Of a DNA stretch of 64,000 nucleotides, positions 26,971 to 34,773 are shown one piece after another. Within the stretch, counting starts at the first letter, position 1; every line of letters starts with the position of its first letter. This stretch comes from an uncultured Schlesneria sp. GTDB taxonomy: Bacteria; Planctomycetota; Planctomycetia; Planctomycetales; Planctomycetaceae. The translations under genes were made by a program, and so were the position numbers. The notes beneath the pieces were generated by a model that was not told the origin of the DNA, did no database searches, and worked only from the letters and a program-made list of their open reading frames with translations. Location: the NCBI GenBank assembly GCA_903840265.1, contig CAIMFH010000109.1, forward strand, positions 62,001 through 126,000, given 5' to 3'.

Positions 26971-27870
26971 ATGTCCCCCGGCCAATGTTCCTGTCCCGAT
27001 TGCGGTACGATCCTGCGGATCCGCGATCGATCATTTATTGGTCGAGAGATTGAGTGCCCCGACTGCCAGACCAAGCTCGTGATTCGGCTGGATGGTGAAC
27101 GTGAACTGATCGCCGAGTATCCCAAGGTTGAGAAGACCCAGAAGAAGCCGCCAACTGATCAACCAGTCGCGAAGAAGACCGGCCCGACACTCGGTCACAA
27201 ACTGGCTGCCGTAATGCAGTCGCCCCTGGTTTTGGCTTGGGCATTGGGCATTGGTATGACCGCCTTCATCGCGATCATGATGCTGCGACCCAATGTACGA
27301 TTCCGGAAGCCAACCAAGGATCTAATCGCACAGGCTCCCGTGCCCGCCGAAGTTCAAAAGCCTGACGAGCCGAAAGTGGAAACGCCAATCGAGAGCCCTG
27401 ATAAAGCGCCAACTGTTCAAGAGGCGAGGCCTCCCGAATTGCCGGCCGAAGCAGCGACTTTGTCCACACAGCCACCAGTGACAGTTGATCCATTGGTCGA
27501 AAAGCCGATCACGCCGATTGTTACTCCAGAAGTAACCCCCGAGATCAAACCAAAACCGGCGCCGGTCGTGGTGAAACTCGATCTTGAGGCGATGTTAGGT
27601 CAACGCCTGAGGTCATTCGAGACCCCCGCTCAGCCGAAGAGTCGCCGCGAAATCATCGAGCTGCTCGAAGAATTACTCGGCGCGCCAATCCGATACGCTC
27701 CCGACGATCTTGGTGAAAAGAACCTCGATCGGTCGATCTCGATCGATCTGGAAAACACGACCGTCGGTGGCGTCTTGAAAGTGTTACTGGACTCTGCCGG
27801 CTGGGAGTATATCGTGGAAGATAACGGCCTTCGCATTCGACCCCGCCAAGTCGCCGGAATGTCGATGTAG
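26971..27870 (+). CDS. Second zinc-ribbon membrane protein with secretin-like C-terminal module
   Basis: A 299-residue protein repeating the plan of the gene before it: a zinc ribbon at residues 6-34 (CSCPDCGTILRI ... IECPDCQTKLVI), a membrane helix at about 86-108, a long Pro/Glu/Val linker, then a C-terminal STN-like module at about 220-295 (RSISIDLENTTVGGVLKVLL ... YIVEDNGLRIRP). It lacks the large middle domain of its neighbour. The two may be diverged paralogues acting in one complex. Function unknown. Confidence 0.7.
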   Translation: MSPGQCSCPDCGTILRIRDRSFIGREIECPDCQTKLVIRLDGERELIAEYPKVEKTQKKPPTDQPVAKKTGPTLGHKLAAVMQSPLVLAWALGIGMTAFIAIMMLRPNVRFRKPTKDLIAQAPVPAEVQKPDEPKVETPIESPDKAPTVQEARPPELPAEAATLSTQPPVTVDPLVEKPITPIVTPEVTPEIKPKPAPVVVKLDLEAMLGQRLRSFETPAQPKSRREIIELLEELLGAPIRYAPDDLGEKNLDRSISIDLENTTVGGVLKVLLDSAGWEYIVEDNGLRIRPRQVAGMSM

Positions 27871-27918
27871 AAGTCTGAGCTTGCTGATTCGATGACATCT
27901 CTTTGACGGAATGCGGTT

Positions 27919-28215
27919 GTGGAACTCGACGATACTATTTGCTACTGCTTCCACATCTCCAAGCGGAAGATCGTCAACTTCATCCGCGTGAATCACCCAC
28001 GCCGCGCCAGCCAGCTCACCGAATGTGGCGGAGCGGGAACGGGTTGCGGGTGGTGTGTGAATTACCTGAAGCGATTCTTCGCTGAATCGCAAGACGCCAC
28101 ACTCGCGGACGGACTGACTCCGGACGAGTACGCTCGACAGCGAGCCGCCTATATCAAAGCAGGCCATGGCAAACCTGCAGCCGGCGCGATCCCACTCCCT
28201 GATGCTCCAGAGTAG
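27919..28215 (+). CDS. Bacterioferritin-associated-ferredoxin-like [2Fe-2S] protein
   Basis: A 98-residue protein with the BFD cluster motif C-x-C (CYC, residues 8-10), about 30 residues, then C-x2-C (CGWC), with the LTECGGAGTGCGWC segment typical of BFD domains. Such proteins carry a [2Fe-2S] cluster and can deliver electrons or iron; as a free protein it may serve bacterioferritin or be a general ferredoxin-like regulator. It starts at GTG. No bacterioferritin gene is nearby. About 35 extra C-terminal residues follow the domain. Confidence 0.8.
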   Translation: MELDDTICYCFHISKRKIVNFIRVNHPRRASQLTECGGAGTGCGWCVNYLKRFFAESQDATLADGLTPDEYARQRAAYIKAGHGKPAAGAIPLPDAPE

Positions 28216-28221
28216 TGGTCG

Positions 28222-29070
28222 CTACTCCACCTCATCCGTGAACTTCGGTGGATTCACATAGAACTCGCTTAAGTCGAGCTTCCCTTGCGATTCCCCCTCG
28301 AGCAGTTGCATTCGCTTTTCAAGTCGCTGAAATCGTTGTTCTAGCAATGGTGGCAGTTGCAGTTCTCGCGCTGACTTGGCGCGCGGAATGGCGGGGTAGC
28401 CCAGTTGTCGTTGCAATGCCGCAAACAAATAGAGCGGATCTTTGCCGCGATTGGCTCGAGCAATCCGCCCTTCCTGGCGACCAAACAGAGTTGGCGCAGA
28501 AGACACATAGTCGGGACCGGCGGTTCGCCGACGCTCTTCCACATAGGCTTCGGAGCGGAAAAAGATCAGATCGGCGAACTCGACGACACCCAACTGACTG
28601 CGAGCTTTCGCAATCCATTCGCGCCAGTCCGCGTCATACATCGGATCCGCTCCGATCGCATCCATCCCTTCTCGATAGCCCAGCCTGTTGCGAGCAATGC
28701 ATTCAAACTGAAACACGAACAGCCCCGCTGGCGATGCGGTCTCCGCACGGTAACGGGCCTCTCGCTCCAAGATCTGAAATGCAATCCGCTGGTCGAACTT
28801 GGACCGGTCCTCTTCGGCTTGGCTCATCACGAATGCCTGGAACGGCGCGAAGTAATGAGACAGATGAGCCATCCCTTCGCAGATGCGTCCCTTGTGCATC
28901 AGTTCATCGCGCAGCACATCCAAGGCCAGCGGCAGCTTTGTTGTCGTCAAGATCTCTTCGCGGATACTCGCCAGAATCTCCTGCGATGGCAGGTTCTCAT
29001 CCAACCGCTCGTGAAAGGTGCGGAAGAAATACGCCTGTTCGATGTACTCTTCTCGATCGAGTAGTGGCAT
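28222..29070 (-). CDS. Conserved-looking cytoplasmic hypothetical protein
   Basis: A 282-residue soluble protein, mostly helical, without signal peptide or membrane helix. It begins PLLDREEYIEQAYFFRTFHE and includes QFECIARNRLGYREGMDAIG and a predicted coiled coil near the end (LEQRFQRLEKRMQLLEGE). I recognise no named domain and see no catalytic motif. GGAAA precedes the ATG. It lies 80 bases downstream of ruvX on the same strand, so they may share a transcript. It is convergent with the BFD-like gene. Confidence 0.65.
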   Translation of the reverse strand: MPLLDREEYIEQAYFFRTFHERLDENLPSQEILASIREEILTTTKLPLALDVLRDELMHKGRICEGMAHLSHYFAPFQAFVMSQAEEDRSKFDQRIAFQILEREARYRAETASPAGLFVFQFECIARNRLGYREGMDAIGADPMYDADWREWIAKARSQLGVVEFADLIFFRSEAYVEERRRTAGPDYVSSAPTLFGRQEGRIARANRGKDPLYLFAALQRQLGYPAIPRAKSARELQLPPLLEQRFQRLEKRMQLLEGESQGKLDLSEFYVNPPKFTDEVE

Positions 29071-29150
29071 GGATTTCCAATTGCTTCAGAACGTGATCCA
29101 CCCTTTGCCAATCCCGCCAGGAGATTGGGACTTCCAGAAGCATGATCAGT

Positions 29151-29627
29151 CTACAGCGGTGCAGGAGGACTGTTTCGATCCGGTGCATCCAGATAACTCT
29201 GCAGGATGACCTGAGCGGCCAGGCGATCGACTCGCTCTTTGTTCTTCGTGGGGGATAGCCCCTGAGTCCACAGCAAGACCTCGGCCTCCATCGACGAATA
29301 CCGCTCATCCCAGTAAGCGACAGGACGTTTGACCGCGGATGCCAGCCAATCTCCATAGCGCCGCACTTCGGCCGCTTTGTCGCCCTCCACGCCACTCAGC
29401 CTCACTGGCAGCCCAATGACAATCCCGACGACACGGTAATCATCGATCAGTTCTTTCACATATTTCAGATCCCGCTCGGGGGTGCGGACCGTCCACGTTT
29501 CGACCGGCGCGGCGATCGTCTGTTCAGAATTTGATACGGCGACGCCCAGCCGCTTGGTCCCGTAATCCAAGCCCAGCAGGGCACCGTAAGCAGGAATCGA
29601 TGTAATCGGCAAATCTTGTGATGTCAT
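29151..29627 (-). CDS. ruvX: Putative pre-16S rRNA nuclease / Holliday junction resolvase YqgF
   Basis: A 158-residue RNase H-fold nuclease of the YqgF/RuvX family. The first strand and acidic residue are in LLGLDYGTKRLGVAVSN, the second block is VGIVIGLPVRLSGVEGD, then VAYWDERYSSMEAEVLL, and a final aspartate-containing helix KERVDRLAAQVILQSYL. Length is normal for the family. The E. coli homologue processes the 16S rRNA 5' end; a recombination role has also been proposed. Upstream is a gap to a divergent lipoprotein gene. Confidence 0.92.
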   Translation of the reverse strand: MTSQDLPITSIPAYGALLGLDYGTKRLGVAVSNSEQTIAAPVETWTVRTPERDLKYVKELIDDYRVVGIVIGLPVRLSGVEGDKAAEVRRYGDWLASAVKRPVAYWDERYSSMEAEVLLWTQGLSPTKNKERVDRLAAQVILQSYLDAPDRNSPPAPL

Positions 29628-29961
29628 GCTGTGATTCTAAATCGAATCGCCGACAGAGGATAGAGCCCGATGCTCATTTGACCGTTATCGTGAGTTCTCA
29701 TGATCCGATCGACAGGGTTTCACCAATCGATTTGCGGGGCGTCCAAACCATCGTAACAGGCCCGCTAAGCCTCGCCAGGGTTGAATTTCAGGTGGTCGAG
29801 GACTGTAATAGGGTCATCCTTCGGCCGGTGGGTGCCGAAGTCGTCGCGCCAGGGTCGGTACTCCAAGGTCTTGGATGTGCCATCGCGACGAGAAGAATCT
29901 ACAACGTCCAGACGCGAACGATTTGCGAGCGGGGCGGGCTGAAGTAAGGGTAGCGAGTTCA
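29628..29961. other. Gap between ruvX and lipoprotein gene, possible small gene
   Basis: A plus-strand frame stays open from a GTG/ATG at 29618/29621 to a stop ending at 29947 (108-109 codons), spanning nearly the whole gap and overlapping the ruvX start by about ten bases. Its middle reads VEFQVVEDCNRVILRPVGAE, which could be beta-sheet protein, but no family feature or Shine-Dalgarno sequence supports it. I treat it as unproven. Confidence 0.3.
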
Positions 29962-30327
29962 ATGAGCAAGGTGTACTTGGTTTGTTCAGTGTTGATGGCG
30001 TTTTGCATCTCGATGTTCGGTTTGGGCTGCGATAGCCCCAAGCCAGCTCCGAAGATGGGCGACACGCCGAAGATGGAGGGAACTGCTCCTCCAGTCGTTA
30101 AGTCAGATGCGAAGAAGACCGGAAAGAAGTCGAAGGGTTCAGGCGTTGGTTCCACGACCGGTGGCGGTGTTGAAGTTCCACCAGCAGGCGGAACTCCAGA
30201 AGTCACTCCGGAAGTAAAGCCCGAAGCCGCTCCGGAAGTGAAGCCTGAAGCGACTCCGGAAGTGAAAACCGACGCGAAGCCTGAAGAAGCCACCGGAGCC
30301 AAGCCAGAAGAGAAGAAGGCCGAATAG
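29962..30327 (+). CDS. Small lipoprotein with Pro-Glu-Val repeats
   Basis: A 121-residue lipoprotein. The signal peptide ends in a lipobox-like FGLGC (residues 15-19), so Cys19 would be lipidated. The mature part is low-complexity: a Gly/Ser/Lys-rich stretch, then degenerate repeats of P-E-V-(T/K)-P-E/A (TPEVTPEVKPEAAPEVKPEA). It is probably an extended surface or periplasmic spacer protein. The start was placed at the ATG at 29962. A good intrinsic terminator follows at 30358-30393. An Lgt gene for lipidation lies in the same window at 62.7 kb. Confidence 0.75.
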   Translation: MSKVYLVCSVLMAFCISMFGLGCDSPKPAPKMGDTPKMEGTAPPVVKSDAKKTGKKSKGSGVGSTTGGGVEVPPAGGTPEVTPEVKPEAAPEVKPEATPEVKTDAKPEEATGAKPEEKKAE

Positions 30328-30357
30328 TCCTTTACTCTGCCGAATTTGAATCAATCG

Positions 30358-30393
30358 AACCGCAGTCAGTCATCTGGCTGCGGTTTGTTTTTT
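30358..30393 (+). terminator. Intrinsic terminator after lipoprotein gene
   Basis: AACCGCAG (30358-30365) pairs with CTGCGGTT (30378-30385) across a 12-base loop, followed by TGTTTTTT. Placement 31 bases after the lipoprotein stop fits a rho-independent terminator. Confidence 0.8.
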
Positions 30394-30398
30394 CGGTA

Positions 30399-30477
30399 GT
30401 GACGAGATGAAAGTAACGAGTGACGAGGAAAACAACGACAGCCTCTTTCTCGTCACTCGTTACTTTCATCTCGTCAC
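30399..30477. repeat. 29-base perfect inverted repeat
   Basis: The 29-base arm at 30399-30427 (beginning GTGACGAGATGAAAG) is exactly complementary to 30449-30477, with a 21-base loop. Within each arm GTGACGAG / AACGAGTGACGAG is itself repetitive. A partial copy of the right arm (CTCGTCACTCGTTACTTT) recurs at 30944-30963, on the other side of the acetyltransferase gene, so the gene is bracketed by the repeat. Confidence 0.85.
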
Positions 30478-30479
30478 CG

Positions 30480-30899
30480 CTATTCATCCCCTTCCAATCG
30501 CTTTCCCAGGCTGACCACATCGTCCACCTGAAACCCAACGCTCTTGTAGAAGTCGATCACCTGCTGGTTTCCGGTGCGGACTTGAAGATTGATCTTGGGA
30601 GCACCACAGTCTCGCAGTCGCTGCTCTGCGGCCTGCATCATTTCGCGGCCAAGTCCCTGCCGTTGATGATCAGGGCAGACCCCCAGGTAATTAATCCAGC
30701 CACGATGGCCTTCGTAGCCGACCATCACGGTCGCTACCACCTCGCCATCGATCGTCCCAACCAGGAACAGATCCGGACGCACGGATAGCTTGCGTTCGAT
30801 ATCCTTCTTGGGGTCGTTCCAAGCACGAAGCAAGCCGCAGCGATTCCAGATCGAAATCACTGCGGCTTCGTCTTCAGGAAGGTATGCTCGAATCTCCAT
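30480..30899 (-). CDS. GNAT-family acetyltransferase (YpeA-like)
   Basis: A 139-residue GNAT protein starting MEIRAYLPEDEAAVISIWNR. The acetyl-CoA site motif is WINYLGVCPDHQRQGLGREM (Q-R-Q-G-L-G), and the C-terminal strand VIDFYKSVGFQVDDVVSLGK is typical. Length and N-terminus resemble E. coli YpeA. Substrate unknown. The gene sits between copies of the 29-base repeat; the right arm ends three bases before its stop codon, so the repeat may serve as its transcription end. Confidence 0.85.
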   Translation of the reverse strand: MEIRAYLPEDEAAVISIWNRCGLLRAWNDPKKDIERKLSVRPDLFLVGTIDGEVVATVMVGYEGHRGWINYLGVCPDHQRQGLGREMMQAAEQRLRDCGAPKINLQVRTGNQQVIDFYKSVGFQVDDVVSLGKRLEGDE

Positions 30900-30943
30900 G
30901 AGACTCTTCAATCAAGCGGCGAGAGCAATGCTTTCAGCGTCTC

Positions 30944-30967
30944 CCTCGTCACTCGTTACTTTTCTCT
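30944..30967. repeat. Partial third copy of the acetyltransferase-flanking repeat
   Basis: CTCGTCACTCGTTACTTTTC repeats the right arm of 30449-30477 for about 18 bases before diverging. It lies just before the convergent end of the WD40 kinase gene. Confidence 0.7.
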
Positions 30968-30975
30968 TATTACTT

Positions 30976-33174
30976 CTACTTGATCGCCCAGATCCGTACC
31001 GCCCCATCTCGTCCACCCGAGGCCACGTCTGTCCCATCGCGGTTGAACGCGACTGTGTGGACGGCGTTTTCATGGCCCAGGAACGTTGAGATCAGCTTAC
31101 CTGTCGTCGCATCCCAGATCTTTACGGCCCCTTCGCTTCCGCCAGTCGCCAACTTAGTCCCATCGGGCGAATAGGCCACTGACCACACGTCGCCAGAATG
31201 CGCCGTCCATGTTTGCACAGGCTGGCCGCTGGCGGTGTTCCAGATCCGGACACTCTTGTCCCATCCCGAAGAAGCCAATCGCGTCCCATCGGGACTGTAC
31301 GCCAATCCATAAATCGGACCGGTGTGACCTTCCAGAAGCAGCTTCGTCGACAGGGTATTCGCATTCCACAAACGAACGATCTTATCACTTCCCGCTGTGG
31401 CAACAGTCTCGTTGTCCGGTGACAAAGCGATGGCCAGGACAGCACCGTGCTGAGTCTTCTCGATTGCGGCCTTCTTAAAGCCCATCTTCCAGCATCGCAC
31501 GCCACCTTCTTTCCCACACGTGAACAACGTGTGGGAATCTTTGGCAAAGGCCACCCCGCGAACGGAATTCGTACTCTCGAAAGATTCGATTGGCTCCGTC
31601 TCAGGCAATTGCCAGAGCTTGATGAACCCATCGTCGCCTGCAGTTGCCAGCATGGTCCCATCGGGCGAGTACCGCATCGACCAGATGTTCGCTCGATGAG
31701 CACTTAATGTTGCGGTCACGCTTTGGCTGGCAATATCCCAGATTCGGACTGAACCATCTTCCACGCCCATCGCAATCGATTTGCCATCGGCAGCAAACGC
31801 CACCGACCAGACAGCACCGGAATTTGCACTCAGCGTAGCCACTGGCTTCGCTGATGAAACCTCTGTTTTTCCATCGCGCCGACCACCTGCCAGGAACGAT
31901 CCAGCCAACAGGCCAACGGCCAGGAACGCCGCACCAACTCCCGCGGCGATACGACGATTGCGTTTGGCGCGTTTCTGAATCGCGATCTGGCACACGACGG
32001 GAACATCTTCGGACGTTGTCCGCATCAATGCCCATTCGTAATCCAGCAACTCCGCCAGGTGACTTGCCGATTGGATTCGATCTTCGGGCTTCTTCTCCAG
32101 CAATGTGTCGATCGTGTGAGCCAGCCACTCGGGTATTTCAGGATTCACTTCTCGCAGTGGCCGATGCTTTACGTCAGCGATCTGCCGAAGAATTGCCAGT
32201 GCTGAATTACCGGCAAACGGCGGCTCGCCGGCACACATTTCGTAAAGGATGGCTCCGAAGCTGAACAAGTCCGATCGATAGTCGACCTCCTGATCCCCTC
32301 TGGCCTGTTCGGGTGCCATGTAAAGTGGCGTACCGGTCACGAATCCTGTCCGAGTCAGCCGCGGATCGTCCACCACCCGAGCCAGTCCAAAATCGGTCAG
32401 CTTAACCCGATTCTCAGGCCCCTCCAGCAGAATGTTGCCCGGCTTGATATCGCGGTGAATCAGACCTTGAGCATGTGCCGCGACCAGGCCATGAGACGCT
32501 TCCATCGCGATGCGGACGATTTCGCGCATCGGCAGTTTCTTCTCGCGCGTTAGTCGCTGCTCCAGCGACTCGCCCGAAATCAACTGCATGACCAGGTAAG
32601 GCAGATTGTGATCGCCAGCCGCCTTCTCGACTTGATAGACAGCCACCACGTTTTCGTGAGTAATGGAAGCCGCCGACCGAGCCTCACGACAGAACCGCTG
32701 ACGTGACAACTCGTCGTATGCGAGATCGGGGTCCAGCACTTTGAGCGCGACGTGACGCTGCAGCTTCGAATCGAACGCTTCCAGCACCACACCCATCCCG
32801 CCGCGACCCAACACTCGCATCACATCAAAGTGAGCAAGCCGGCCCAGGTAGGCAGGATCAGTCGGGGGTTGCAGGAACTGCAACGACACTTCCGCAGATC
32901 GCGGCGTGCTGCGCGGGACATACGTCTCGCTCAGGTCCGCATCGAGTTCTTTCAGGGCGGGCCAGTACGCGGAAGACGCGACCGGTTCGACTTCATAGGC
33001 ATGGACGACGACCTGCGAAAAGTTGCTGCCGCCGGTTGCCAATACTTCCAGCTTTTCCTGGCAACATTGGCAGGAATCCATGTGCTGCGTGCATTCGACC
33101 TGGCGCTCTCCAGAGAGAGAGCCTTCGATCAGTTGCTGTAGTTCTTCGGGTTGAGGGCAAGTCGTGATGTTCAT
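30976..33174 (-). CDS. Ser/Thr protein kinase with N-terminal zinc motif and C-terminal WD40 propeller
   Basis: A 732-residue membrane kinase. Residues 28-38 contain H31-x3-C35-x2-C38, the pattern of zinc-binding anti-sigma domains. The kinase domain covers about 113-380: glycine loop GRGGMG (123-128), Lys145, HRD (240-242) and DFG (261-263). A membrane helix (about 409-430) leads to seven WD40 repeats (about 446-732), ending in VRIWDI, IKLWQL, VRCWKM, VRLWNA, VRIWNT, VKIWDA and VRIWAI: one complete propeller. The ATG is one base after the stop of the ECF sigma gene, with AGGAGG upstream, so the pair is coupled. The sequence suggests the kinase controls that sigma factor. Confidence 0.93.
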   Translation of the reverse strand: MNITTCPQPEELQQLIEGSLSGERQVECTQHMDSCQCCQEKLEVLATGGSNFSQVVVHAYEVEPVASSAYWPALKELDADLSETYVPRSTPRSAEVSLQFLQPPTDPAYLGRLAHFDVMRVLGRGGMGVVLEAFDSKLQRHVALKVLDPDLAYDELSRQRFCREARSAASITHENVVAVYQVEKAAGDHNLPYLVMQLISGESLEQRLTREKKLPMREIVRIAMEASHGLVAAHAQGLIHRDIKPGNILLEGPENRVKLTDFGLARVVDDPRLTRTGFVTGTPLYMAPEQARGDQEVDYRSDLFSFGAILYEMCAGEPPFAGNSALAILRQIADVKHRPLREVNPEIPEWLAHTIDTLLEKKPEDRIQSASHLAELLDYEWALMRTTSEDVPVVCQIAIQKRAKRNRRIAAGVGAAFLAVGLLAGSFLAGGRRDGKTEVSSAKPVATLSANSGAVWSVAFAADGKSIAMGVEDGSVRIWDIASQSVTATLSAHRANIWSMRYSPDGTMLATAGDDGFIKLWQLPETEPIESFESTNSVRGVAFAKDSHTLFTCGKEGGVRCWKMGFKKAAIEKTQHGAVLAIALSPDNETVATAGSDKIVRLWNANTLSTKLLLEGHTGPIYGLAYSPDGTRLASSGWDKSVRIWNTASGQPVQTWTAHSGDVWSVAYSPDGTKLATGGSEGAVKIWDATTGKLISTFLGHENAVHTVAFNRDGTDVASGGRDGAVRIWAIK

Positions 33175-33175
33175 C

Positions 33176-33784
33176 TTAGTTTTCCTCCTGCCGCTGCATG
33201 GACTCGACTTCCTCTTTCAGTCGTGCGAGAACGCGGCTCTTGGCAACGTAGATAGCACCCGTCGACATGCCAATTTGTTTCGAAACGTCGGCCGCCGAAT
33301 TCCCTTCGACGGCTGTCAACCAGAACGCTTGCCACGTCGTTTCCTGAAACTCTTTCTTCACCCGATCCATCGCCAGCGATGCCAGACGCCGCTGGTATTC
33401 CAGTTCCCAGACATCCGCTCCATCGCTGACTGCCGCCTGGGAATCGAGCATTCGATTTGTCGATGTGTCGCCCGACCCCTGTGGTCGCAGTCGACGGGCC
33501 GACAGGAAATTGAAGACGCGATTCCTGGTGATCGTGAACAGCCAGCCGCGAAATGTCCCTTGGCTGCGATCGTAATTCAATCGCCCAATCGCCGTAGAAA
33601 CCGAACGCAGCACGTCCTGCATCAGGTCGGCTGCGTCCGCGTCCTGCAGGCCACGCTTGCGAGCGAAGCCATACACGACTGGACCGTACATCTTCATAAA
33701 CTCCTGCCAGGCCCCATGATTGGTCCCGTCGCGAAGTTGCACCAATAGACTTGCTCGTGTGAGCGGAGAGTCGTCCACGGGCAT
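33176..33784 (-). CDS. ECF-type RNA polymerase sigma factor
   Basis: A 202-residue ECF sigma factor. Region 2 is seen in ADLMQDVLRSVSTAIGRLNY ... GTFRGWLFTITRNRVFNFLS and region 4 in FWLTAVEGNSAADVSKQIGM ... AIYVAKSRVLARLKEEV. I chose the ATG at 33784, preceded by AGGTG at good spacing; the frame stays open to 33874. It is immediately followed by the zinc-motif WD40 kinase with a one-base gap. ECF sigma factors linked to Ser/Thr kinases are known as an expanded planctomycete type. Target promoters are unknown. Confidence 0.92.
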   Translation of the reverse strand: MPVDDSPLTRASLLVQLRDGTNHGAWQEFMKMYGPVVYGFARKRGLQDADAADLMQDVLRSVSTAIGRLNYDRSQGTFRGWLFTITRNRVFNFLSARRLRPQGSGDTSTNRMLDSQAAVSDGADVWELEYQRRLASLAMDRVKKEFQETTWQAFWLTAVEGNSAADVSKQIGMSTGAIYVAKSRVLARLKEEVESMQRQEEN

Positions 33785-34773
33785 TGTTACACCTGACTGT
33801 CCCATAGGCCGTCGCCGATCCTGTAGTTGCGCTGAGCGCCAACCGCTTTGTTGCGCATGATACGCCGTAATCACTGTTCAGACGAGAGTCCGCGATAAGA
33901 TTCATGCGGTATTGCTCGTTTGTGACGTTCGGTTTCTGCAGGGAGGCGATCATGTGCATTTGGGTTCGCTGCTTGGCAACGCATTTGCCAGTTTGGAATT
34001 ACGTTCAGGTGGCCTTACTCGTGATTCTTCGCAGAGCTCGCTTTCTCATCGATGCGCGACTTCCATCTTTTCATCGCGTTGGTTGACTCGAATCGGTGTC
34101 CCATTCGTCAGATCATTGCCGGGATTCACCACCAGGCGTTCGTCGCCCCTAGTGCCGGCAGAAGCTTATGGGCCAAGTTCAGGGAACTTGACCATTTGAT
34201 TTGAGATATCCCGGAGATTCGAACAACATTTCGCGTGCGGTTGAGTGTCGTGTTCGGCATGATTGATCCTGCTTTCAAGCTTTCGTGACCCGACACCCAT
34301 ACATACAGGTGGCCGGGGCGTCTCTTACAAGCAGTTGTCGCCGATGCTGATATCCGAAAGGAATCGGCCCGTCGGCGGAAGCAAGATACTGATAAGTACT
34401 TTGGCACTGACGCTCGAAGCGAAACCGGCTCACACTTGGCAATGAGTTCGTGCAAACAAATAGAGACGGCGGCTGTCGATTTTCAGGCGGCAATCTCGGG
34501 GCTTTTGTATCGCCTGGGCCAAGCCTGTACTTCAAGAAGAGTGTTACCCGAAGCATGGGGCGATTCTGCATTTTTGTCGCACCTTCCCGGAGGGCCGTTC
34601 CGACCGAATTTGGCGAGGGCCGGGCTTTGAGTCGTAGGCTCAGGGTGAATTTCTAGAAAAACTAAACAAGCGGCCAGATCCCGAAGCGACAATTATTCCA
34701 GGTTCGTTAAAATCGGCGAGCCTCGATCCGGAAGTTCGTTTGCAGGACATTCGGTTGCCACACCAGGTAGGGC
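33785..34773. other. 989-base gene-poor region with palindrome
   Basis: No supported gene. A perfect hairpin CAAGTTC-AGG-GAACTTG lies at 34174-34190. On minus, around 34130-34260, a frame begins MPNTTLNRTRNVVRISG, reminiscent of short peptides called in dispersed intergenic repeats, but it is not bounded by a convincing gene. The region is less regular in composition than its neighbours and probably contains repeat remnants and the promoters of the divergent sigma and kinase-FGE genes. Confidence 0.45.

Noticed and set aside
28248-29096. Plus-strand open frame of 282 codons opposite the hypothetical at 28222-29070
   Set aside because: Same length as the minus gene, but its translation is Arg/Ser/Pro-rich and low in hydrophobic pattern, while the minus frame looks like a normal soluble protein with a Shine-Dalgarno sequence.
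29814-30302. Minus-strand frame with Gly-Phe-Thr-Ser-Gly repeats opposite the lipoprotein gene
   Set aside because: Repeats mirror the P-E-V codon repeats of the lipoprotein; the plus frame has a signal peptide and lipobox.
30399-30967. CRISPR-like array from the repeated CTCGTCAC motif
   Set aside because: Only two or three copies, in inverted orientation, with a gene between them and no regular spacers or cas genes.
34126-34455. Minus-strand 109-codon frame containing PNTTLNRTRN
   Set aside because: Could be read as a small gene, but it crosses a hairpin and lacks a ribosome binding site; treated as repeat-like intergenic sequence.
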